Below the pieces are notes generated by a model, which saw only the letters and a program-made list of their open reading frames with translations, ran no database searches and was not told the origin of the DNA. 64,000 nt of DNA from Asterias amurensis (taxonomy: Eukaryota; Echinodermata; Asteroidea; Forcipulatida; Asteriidae): positions 10,231,391 through 10,295,390 of the forward strand of contig NC_092657.1 of assembly GCF_032118995.1 (NCBI RefSeq), read 5' to 3'. A program made the translations under genes and the position numbers. Of the stretch, positions 19,901-28,568 are shown piece after piece. The first letter of the stretch is position 1. Each line of letters starts with the position of its first letter.

Positions 19901-21237
19901 GTGCTCAGATGGCAGTCGACAAGGCAGTTCGCCATCCTTGTAACATCAGATCACTTGAGAGCCTGCATCATGATCATGAGCAATTTCTGGCTTCTGGAGG
20001 ACAAACTAAGAAAGCAAAGAACTACAATAACTCGATTGACAAGCCATTCTTTTCTATCCCTATCACCAATGTATGTATTAATATCAAATTTAAAAAAATG
20101 CAATGAATGTGGTAGACCATTTATTTCTCTGTACATATAATAGGCATCGTCTGTCTTTAAGAAAATCAATGCATTTAGCAATATAGCAACCTGTTTCTGC
20201 GAACAGACATTTGATTTAAACGTTTTAAATAATACTGTACAAAAACAACTTTATTTTCACAGGTATGCCCACCTACTCTACATATCAGCTTGGGTATTTG
20301 GTTCAAGCTGTACACCATGTTTGAGGCAGAATGCAGGAATCTTGGAGAAGAAATTGCGGGAGAGCTTGCAACTTCAAGTGCAGGTGCAACTGACTTTGGA
20401 GAAGGACCATTCCCTCTGCACATTGCCCAGCTGTCTGAGGTCCACACGGCCAAGCTAAGAGCAAGTAACATCAGTGTTGAGATGGAAGTCCTTCAAGAGC
20501 AGCTTGCAGTAATTGCTCTGCTCAATGATGGTGTTGATGCATCAGAAGTTGTGGCCGATGTCACTGCCCAGATGAGCAGCCTCACCGACGAATTAAGTAG
20601 ACAGGTAAAGCTGAAAATTAAGGAAGTAACAGTCAATTTAATTAACTGTCCCTTTGGTTTGGTTCATAAACAACAGTGGCCAGCCCACCAATCCAGTCGT
20701 TACTAGGATGTGGTCCTCACACTGTAAAATTATCTTCATTAACGAAAAATATCACAAGTAGTTAAAATGTGTAAATTTAGCATTGTCTTTATCTTATTAT
20801 TAAAGGAAATTCTTGGAAACACAAAAGTGGATAATCTACAAGATCATCACAACCCCCTGTTGAAGAGGCTAGACCTGACTCTACAAGACATAAAAGTTAG
20901 ACGCCAGGCCTACTACTCGAACACTTTTGTCGGAAACCACGTACACAAATGTCTAAAGGTAATATATTAAACAACAATGAAAAATAGAGATTAACTTATA
21001 CTTTCTTCTTGCCATTTAATTTTGTGTACTATATTGTTTTTTCAATCACACAGGAAATGAACATCCAAAAAATAACAGAAGCAGTAATTGTGGAAGTGGG
21101 AAAACTTTGTCCAGCCAAATTGAGCAAAGCAAGTACCATTGTTCACAACTTCTCTACTGTATTTTCCTTGTTCTCCAACTGTCACAACAAGTACAACAAG
21201 GTGGAATACTTCAGTGATAATGATATCACAGACCTTG
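16958..21237 (+). pseudogene. RAG1-like transposase gene, copy B (one TGA; terminal exon missing)
   Basis: ATG is at 16989. Predicted exons are 16958-17870, 18115-18380, 18685-18891, 19013-19255, 19651-19727, 19868-20070, 20263-20604, 20806-20958 and 21054-21237. All junctions are GT-AG and all phases agree, giving about 852 codons. Codons 12-110 match the RAG1 N-terminal zinc region: LCRVCG, FICHLCY, then CSVCNRVVC with KGGRP. A RING follows: KLC, RPVETTCEHVFCLSC, KCTVC; then a zinc finger (VKCTMC...HEHTC). Codon 154, where the first RING cysteine belongs, is TGA (17448-17450). The second half has KLGGDKGGGSFK (Asp at 19077), LFGDYEFMCRM (Asp at 19682), SGRHPCIWC, PPTLHISLG and FVGNHVHKCL. 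The exon with the EQG glutamate motif is absent. Introns hold a MITE (19328-19585). The RAG1-type N-terminus is well supported; whether the core is RAG1/Transib or the N-RAG-TP type is unresolved. A rare read-through or domesticated gene is less likely. Confidence 0.75.
19328..19585. mobile_element. MITE in intron of copy B, 13-bp TIRs
   Basis: ATATAGAAAGGTT at 19328-19340 is the reverse complement of 19573-19585. Inside, a motif ACGTTTCGATCAGTATGCTCTGATC occurs twice directly and once inverted, with an inverted TTCTGGAGAAGATGATTCTCCAGAA centre. No coding capacity. A related sequence lies at 21265-21705. Confidence 0.7.
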
Positions 21238-21264
21238 GTGAGTTTCTTGTTCAATATTTAACAT

Positions 21265-21705
21265 ATAGAAGAGTTTGCGGTAACACCATGTAATAACAAT
21301 CTCTAAATGAGTTGGGATGGTTCTGAAAAGAACCGTTGGGTTAACTCGACGTTTCGATCAGTATGCTCTGATCGTCTTCTGGAGAATGCTGGACTCTGAT
21401 GCTGCATGCTGCCTAAGTACTAGGCGGTGGATAAGCGGTGATGCACGAAGGCGGGAAATGTAGGCGGGAAGTGAACTCGATGATGCGTGGTGAAACCTGT
21501 TGTGGAGCCTTGGGGGTTGTGTGGGGGGTGTGTGCTCACTGAACCGTGTCAGTAGGAACAAGCACAGGGGACAGTGAGGGTGTGGGGCCTAGGTGACTGA
21601 GGGTATAGATGACCCAAAGCAGTCTAATCAGACGATTAGAGCATACTGATCGAGACGTCGAGTTAACCCAACGGTTCTTTTCAGAACCACCCCAACTCGC
21701 TTTGA
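21265..21705. mobile_element. Second member of the same MITE family, longer interior
   Basis: It begins ATATAGAAGAGTTTGCGGTAA at 21263 and contains an inverted pair: 21305-21375 against 21630-21702, sharing GAGTTGGG(A/G)TGGTTCTGAAAAG and the GATCAGTATGCTC motif. The interior (21390-21620) is unrelated GC-richer DNA. It starts 26 bases after the last recognisable exon of copy B, so it may mark where the missing terminal exon was lost. Confidence 0.6.
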
Positions 21706-22027
21706 AAATCCCCACAACACTAAGTTTGATACGAGAGGATAGCCCTTGATCATATCTATCCAAAGGTGTTAAACTTGTTTAGATTGAGCAAGTATTTGGT
21801 GTCGAGTTTTTCTTTCATGGCAACAGAGGACGCTGTTTCATTGCCGAACATTTATTGAGTATTTTTAAATATTCAGCTTTAAGCAGTGGTTTCTATCCCT
21901 CCGTGGCTTTTTCCCTGCATATTGGCTATCACCAATGTTTCGTACAATTTCTTGTTGAATTATATGACATCCATTTCTTCAAAGTTATTAGCTGTTCCGA
22001 CCGTCCGTCGGAACAGGTATTGTTTTC

Positions 22028-23821
22028 ATTATCATTATCGTTATCGTTATCGTTATCGTTATCGTTATCGTTATCGTTATCGTTATCGTTATCGTTATCG
22101 TTATCGTTATCGTTATCGTTATCGTTATCGTTATCGTTATCGTTATCGTTATCGTTATCGTTATCGTTATCGTTATCGTTATCGTTATCGTTATCGTTAT
22201 CGTTATCGTTATCGTTATCGTTATCGTTATCGTTATCGTTATCGCTATCGTTATCGCTATCGTTATCGCTATCGTTATCGCTATATTATCGCTATATTAT
22301 CACTATCACTATCACTATCACTATCACTATCACTATCACTATCACTATCACTATCACTATCACTATCACTATCACTATCACTATCACTATCACTATCACT
22401 ATCACTATCACTATCACTATCACTATCACTATCACTATCACTATCACTATCACTATCACTATCACTATCACTATCACTATCACTATCACTATCACTATCA
22501 CTATCACTATCACTATCACTATCACTATCACTATCACTATCACTATCACTATCACTATCACTATCACTATCACTATCACTATCACTATCACTATCACTAT
22601 CACTATCACTATCACTATCACTATCACTATCACTATCACTATCACTATCACTATCACTATCACTATCACTATCACTATCACTATCACTATCACTATCACT
22701 ATCACTATCACTATCACTATCACTATCACTATCACTATCACTATCACTATCACTATCACTATCACTATCACTATCACTATCACTATCACTATCACTATCA
22801 CTATCACTATCACTATCACTATCACTATCACTATCACTATCACTATCACTATCACTATCACTATCACTATCACTATCACTATCACTATCACTATCACTAT
22901 CACTATCACTATCACTATCACTATCACTATCACTATCACTATCACTATCACTATCACTATCACTATCACTATCACTATCACTATCACTATCACTATCACT
23001 ATCACTATCACTATCACTATCACTATCACTATCACTATCACTATCACTATCACTATCACTATCACTATCACTATCACTATCACTATCACTATCACTATCA
23101 CTATCACTATCACTATCACTATCACTATCACTATCACTATCACTATCACTATCACTATCACTATCACTATCACTATCACTATCACTATCACTATCACTAT
23201 CACTATCACTATCACTATCACTATCACTATCACTATCACTATCACTATCACTATCACTATCACTATCACTATCACTATCACTATCACTATCACTATCACT
23301 ATCACTATCACTATCACTATCACTATCACTATCACTATCACTATCACTATCACTATCACTATCACTATCACTATCACTATCACTATCACTATCACTATCA
23401 CTATCACTATCACTATCACTATCACTATCACTATCACTATCACTATCACTATCACTATCACTATCACTATCACTATCACTATCACTATCACTATCACTAT
23501 CACTATCACTATCACTATCACTATCACTATCACTATCACTATCACTATCACTATCACTATCACTATCACTATCACTATCACTATCACTATCACTATCACT
23601 ATCACTATCACTATCACTATCACTATCACTATCACTATCACTATCACTATCACTATCACTATCACTATCACTATCACTATCACTATCACTATCACTATCA
23701 CTATCACTATCACTATCACTATCACTATCACTATCACTATCACTATCACTATCACTATCACTATCACTATCACTATCACTATCACTATCACTATCACTAT
23801 CACTATCACTATCACTATCAT
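22028..23821. repeat. 1.8-kb hexanucleotide satellite, TTATCG grading to CTATCA
   Basis: About 22028-22285 is a run of TTATCG units, then units alternate CTATCG/TTATCG near 22240-22290, with two ATATT interruptions, and from about 22300 to 23821 the array is essentially perfect CTATCA. All six frames are open because no unit contains a stop, giving artefactual Ser-Leu, Thr-Ile, Tyr-Arg and Ile-Val repeats. These are not genes. Confidence 0.95.
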
Positions 23822-24241
23822 TCTTCTTTGTTTCTCCCTAAATCCCATAGCGTTTGTACACGTTTTTGCGGCAGCCTAATCTCCTAAACCATAATACGAA
23901 AGAGTGAGTTTGTTATACCAAATTGAAGCTTAGAACATAAGCTTAATTCTTATCGTAAAAAAATGTAAAATTGTTAACTAATAAGCCTTAATTAAGCTTG
24001 TGAATATTTAATTAGCAAACCAAGTTAACACCATATCTCAAAAAGTAGACCGCCGATCCTGAAACTTTTTTCAGCTATACACTAGTCAGGTCCTGTTAAT
24101 GTGATTTCCGACATAAAAATCTGGACGACGTCACCATGACGTCATATATTGCACGCTTTGTGTCTGTGCACAAACACAATGGCTCTTGAAGTGTAAACAA
24201 ACCCAGCTTTCGGAAACATAATTTATTCGATTAAAATTAAA
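23822..24241. other. No gene seen; a second perfect CRE
   Basis: AT-rich. TGACGTCA is at 24137-24144. A segment near 24030-24110 (CACCATATCTCAAAAAGTAGA) is a single diverged relative of the tandem units at 26828-27540. Confidence 0.4.
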
Positions 24242-24673
24242 TTACATGTTGTACACTTCCCAAAACTGCTTTAGATTAAGATATATTTTATTGATGGTCA
24301 TTTTAAAAGCATCAGAACTTATAGAAACAGTGTAACTATTTTTAAAAACCGGTTTTTCCGGGGAAGATTTTTCAAAGATCATGGGTACGGCGTAAAACTT
24401 GATTTGAATAATCAAAATTGTAAATTGTTGACTTGACCAAGTCCTTATCCCATTTTCGACCGGTGTTATTGCGTTTTTTTGTTCAATATACAAAGATTTC
24501 TTACGGTCACCGACTAGCACAAGTCTAAACTTGTTCCCAAAATTTGACAAGCCTGAGCATGGTGCGTCGTGGACCGGGTTCATTTCAGGCGACGAGCGTG
24601 GACAACGAAAATAGACCGCCCGGGATTTGGATTTATTTACGGGTAAAGTCACCTTGTTCGCGCCGGGGAACAT
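24242..24673 (-). CDS. Unrecognised 143-codon ORF
   Basis: A minus-strand frame with ATG at 24671-24673 encodes a product beginning MFPGANKVTLPVNKS. It has a basic first half (KSKSRAVYFRCP, FRLVLVGDRKKSLY) and an aromatic, isoleucine-rich second half. I recognise no domain and specifically see no kelch motif that would make it a RAG2-like partner. The second half has AT-driven composition and may be chance. If real it might be a first exon. Confidence 0.2.
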   Translation of the reverse strand: MFPGANKVTLPVNKSKSRAVYFRCPRSSPEMNPVHDAPCSGLSNFGNKFRLVLVGDRKKSLYIEQKNAITPVENGIRTWSSQQFTILIIQIKFYAVPMIFEKSSPEKPVFKNSYTVSISSDAFKMTINKIYLNLKQFWEVYNM

Positions 24674-25362
24674 TTGCCTAAACTAACTCCAATATTTCGC
24701 GTTACGTTCGGAAATTAGACCATGACAAACAAAAACTCTTTGACAGGAATACAAAAGCAGAGATTTTATTATGGTGACGTTTCTCTGGTGGTTGAGTGGC
24801 TCAGTTTTATAGAGCTGCTTATAATAAACAGGGAAAACACTTTGCTTTACAAAAATTGCAGAAATTGAGCAGAACATCTGGATTCACAACTTGAACATGA
24901 GGCATGGTTAAGCTGCTTTTGTGTTTAAAAAGCTATTATGTAGTTTGGTCCTAGGCTAATGGCTTTTAAAGGAAAAAATCGCAGCGCTTACGTAATCAGG
25001 GAACTGTGCTTACGCTAAGCGTGTTTTACAGCTTAGCGGGGAATGTGTTCTTCACGTCACAATTCGCATACAAAAATTTGCTACAGTTGACTAATTGTGC
25101 TCAACTCGATCCTGCGAAACTTTCACTGCGAAAACAGTGACTTAAAAATTTGATTTGCATTCGCAGGAAAAACCGTGCTTTACTTGAGACAAAAGTAGGC
25201 AGGGGCGACTAGTGTGCTTAGTGTTAAAGTCGCGACTACAAATTCTTATTTGAGTCGCGACTACTAATTTTCTCTACTCCCGCTATAATCGTGTCCACAC
25301 ATCAACTACAAAATTTGTCCCGACTACCTGTTTGGTGAACCAGTTGTGTTGCTTAAATTAAT
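24674..25362. other. No gene seen; start of repeat flank
   Basis: No reading frame with motifs. Near 25195-25350, motifs such as GTCGCGACTAC and GTCCCGACTACCTG recur and lead into the tandem array. Confidence 0.4.
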
Positions 25363-26203
25363 ATTGCCCTTGCGGCATAGCGGCACAAATCTTTAGAATC
25401 TGTACTTTATCTCGACAAGTGTCATAGTTAGGTTTGAAGTGCGACTAGTTGATTAGTAAATTTCACTAGTCACACCCATTCGCACCATAATTAAAAATTT
25501 GTCCCGACTACCTGTTTGGTGAACCAGTTCTGTTGCTTACTACTTTTCGCAACATAATTTATATTGCCCATATTGCCCTTGCGTCATAGCGGCACAAATC
25601 TTGACAATCCGTATTTTATCTCGACAAGTGTTGTAGTCAGGTTTGAGGTGCGACTAGTCGAGTAGTAAAATTCACTAGTCACACCCATTCGCAACAAATA
25701 TAATATTGCCTTTGCGGCACATAGCGGCACTAATCTTGACAATCCGTATTTTATCTCGACAAGTGTCCTAGTCAGGTTTGAGGTGTGACTAGTCGAGTAG
25801 TAAAATTCACTAGTCACACCCATTCGCAACATAATTAATATTGCCTTTGCAGCACATAGCGGCACAAATATTGATAATCCATATTTGATCTTGACAAGTG
25901 TCGTAGTCAGGTTAGAGGTGCGACTAGTCGAGTAGTAAAACTCACTAGTCACACCCACTCGCAACATAATTAATATTGCCTTTGCGGCACATAGCGGCAC
26001 AAATCTTGACAATCCGTATTTTATCTCGACAAGTGTCGTAGTCAGGTTTGAGGTGCGACTAGTCGAGTAGTAAAATTCACTAGTCACACCCATTCGCAAC
26101 ATAATTATTATTGCCTTTGCGGCACATAGCGGCACAAATATTGAAAATCCGTATTTTATCTTGACAAGTGTCGTAGTCAGGTTTGAGGTGCGACTAGTCG
26201 AGT
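25363..26203. repeat. Tandem array, about 135-bp unit, six copies
   Basis: Units start near 25363, 25563, 25706, 25841, 25976 and 26110. Each contains GCACATAGCGGCAC, TTTATCTCGACAAGTGT, a GTGCGACTAGTCGAGTAGTAAAA tract and CACTAGTCACACCCATTCGCAAC. The first two units are spaced more widely. The 135-bp period is a multiple of three, so one minus-strand frame (25584-26135) stays open as a pseudo-repeat protein; that ORF is not annotated as a gene. Confidence 0.9.
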
Positions 26204-26827
26204 CATGATTGGAATTTGCTTAATGAAAAAGATTCAGTGCTCTGCAGAAGAATTGAATTCTGCGCTTACATCAAGCGAAATAGACCCGTTATAGCAGGGA
26301 TTTCTTTTGTGTGCTTTTCTAAGCTCGCATATTTCACAGCTTAGCAGGGATATTTTTGCTTGTGCGCGGGGAAACTTATCATATGTAATCTTTGCTTTGA
26401 ACTAATTGCACAGATATTTCAGCGCCTGCACAGTAATAGAATGGATGGTTGTATAATAAATGGGCAGAGTTTGGTTGAAGCAGACAGAGCCATAAAACTG
26501 GGCCGTTTTCTATAGGGGAAATTATTACTTGACATTTTATGACAGTTTTGGGCTCTGCGACGTACACATACAAATACAGAGTCAGATACAGACAATACCG
26601 TGCAGAAATCGTGCAATTGAAATGTCTCATAAGCGCCCCCTATCGGCAGGAGTAGGAAAATAAAGGAGTATCCTACAAATTAATTATGTGTTTTTAAACA
26701 CGTAAAATAATATAAAATGGAAGCTCTAGGATGTTTAGTCTAATTCCTATCATAAAACATATTAAAATTCTTTAATAATTAACCACCAGTGACCCTCATT
26801 TGCATATTAATTAGGAAATCTTTGCAG
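26204..26827. other. No gene seen
   Basis: AT-rich single-copy-looking sequence. Short ORFs at 26379-26630 (minus) overlap in two frames and show no motif. Confidence 0.4.
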
Positions 26828-27540
26828 CATCATATCTCAAGAACTTTTCGGCCGACATTTCAACTGTTTATTCTTAAAGACTGCTTGGGGGGTTGGAGAT
26901 AATTTGAAAAAACTGTGACCTCAAGTTGACCTCTACTTCCGCGTCAGCCGGAAGTGTCACCATATCTCAAGAACCTTAAAGCAGATTTTCAAAATATTTT
27001 CAGTTATAAACTCCTTAGGCATAAAATATTAACTTTAAAAAACCGTGACCTCAAGTTGACCCCTACTTCCAGGTCAACCGGAAGTGGGACCATATCTCAA
27101 GAACTATACAACAGATTATCAATTTTTGTTCAGTTATAGACTCCTTGGGCATTCACGATTAGTTTGAAACAACTTTGACCCCATGTTGACCTTTACTTCC
27201 GGGTCAACCGGAAGTGAGCCCATATCTAAAAAAGTAAAAAGCTAATGTTCAAACTTCAGTTATAGACTCTAAGGCAATAGATATTAGCTTTGGAAAACTG
27301 TGACCCCAAGTTGACCTCTACTTCTGGGTCAACCGGAAGTGGGACTATATATCAAAATCTACACAACCGATTTTATAGTCTCCTTGGCATTGCAGGTTAA
27401 TCTTTGGTAGCTGTGGGCCCATGTTGACCTTTACTTACGTGTCAACCGGGAAGTAAGACTTTATAACAAGAGCTACACAACTTTTTTGAAACCTTTTTTC
27501 AGTTATATATTCCTTGGGCAATGAAGCACATAATCCAAGC
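26828..27540. repeat. Degenerate tandem array, about 125-bp unit, with inverted ETS-like sites
   Basis: About six units begin CATATCTCAAGAAC or variants near 26828, 26960, 27090, 27219, 27345 and 27460. Each ends with TGACCxCAxGTTGACCTxTACTTCCGGGTCAACCGGAAGTG. The last part is a near-palindrome, ACTTCCGG-GTCAA-CCGGAAGT, made of two opposed copies of the ETS-family consensus CCGGAAGT. The units are diverged, but this palindrome is among the better kept parts. Confidence 0.85.
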
Positions 27541-28568
27541 AAAACAACACGGAACAGCTTCGTGTTTGTTCACAAACACTTAATGTCTAGTTCTTATTGT
27601 CACTTGTTCCAACTGTTTGTTTAAATTGGTATTGCCAACGCAAAGTAATGTGCATTGAAATTTAGAGACTCCTTGTCCTGTAGTCTAAAGTTTATAACCC
27701 CTTGACCACTGATGAGCTGCCCATTTCAGAGCCTTGCACATAGCAGCTGGAGAAGGATTATATCCTGAACAACAAACTGTAAGTTAAGACGTTTTTACAC
27801 GAAGTCTTTGTACATGAAAGTCATTCAGTTCTGGAATGTAAGGTTTAACTACATCTATATCAATCAATAAGTATTTCGGATGTGTCGACCATTGTTGCTG
27901 TCCTCCCACCAAATTCTCAATTTTTCTTGTTTGTAAGGTACAACAATGTCACTGGTACTGCCAATAACAATGTTTAATTTTTGTAAACGGTGGTTGCTCT
28001 TCCCCATCTCTTCTTGTACAGTTAGACAAAATATGAACTTGAAAGAAATTTTTGACGACAGTTGAAAGATGGAACTGATGTCGACGCGAAATAGCTTTAT
28101 TAGCTTTGTTGTGTAAAATAATTTACATTGAAAAACCAAAAAGTTGGTTTTGAGTTTGTGGAATTGAAAGTTGAAACAATGTTCTGGTTTGTTGCCGCCA
28201 CATTTGTTTATATAATTTGTTACCTTTTTTTTCTGGGAGTCTGATGACTTTTTTGTTAGGTACATGTTGCATGTTGAACAGGGATAGTTTAAAGAAGTGT
28301 CCACGCTGCACTCTTGTAGAGATCCTGTCCATATCATCAGTAACATGTATAATGGACAATTCAACGATGCTGTTGGTATCCGTTATAGCAGAAGCTACTT
28401 GGGTGGATCCTCTTCAAGCTAGACTTCGAAGACATTCACATTTGTTGAAGACATCTGAAGACAAAATTGGTTCAGAATAAATTAATCACATCAGCTAAAT
28501 TACTATAGTTACACTAGACAAGTAAATAATTATCATCATGTCTAAACGTATGAACATTCAAATAATAA
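27541..28568. other. No assignable gene; 166-codon minus-strand ORF of unknown status
   Basis: A minus-strand frame at 27864-28364 is open for 166 codons and overlaps another open minus frame (28123-28359, beginning MSIIHVTDDMDRIST). Neither shows a domain I know, and codon content is AT-driven. It might be a decayed coding region or chance. A short segment near 27728-27778 after TTTCAG reads ALHIAAGEGLYPEQQT before a GTAAGT, which is exon-like but unassigned. Confidence 0.25.

Noticed and set aside
21855-23879. Very long ORFs of 518-674 codons on both strands
   Set aside because: They are translations of the TTATCG/CTATCA hexanucleotide array, which has no stop in any frame; the products are two-residue repeats.
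25584-26135. 183-codon repeat protein on the minus strand
   Set aside because: The open frame follows from a 135-bp tandem unit divisible by three; there is no start context, domain or splice support.
12616-28568. A RAG2-like partner gene near the RAG1-like copies
   Set aside because: In known RAG1L-RAG2L elements the partner is adjacent and convergent. I looked for kelch-type glycine pairs and PHD-type cysteine patterns on both strands from 12.6 to 28.6 kb and found none.
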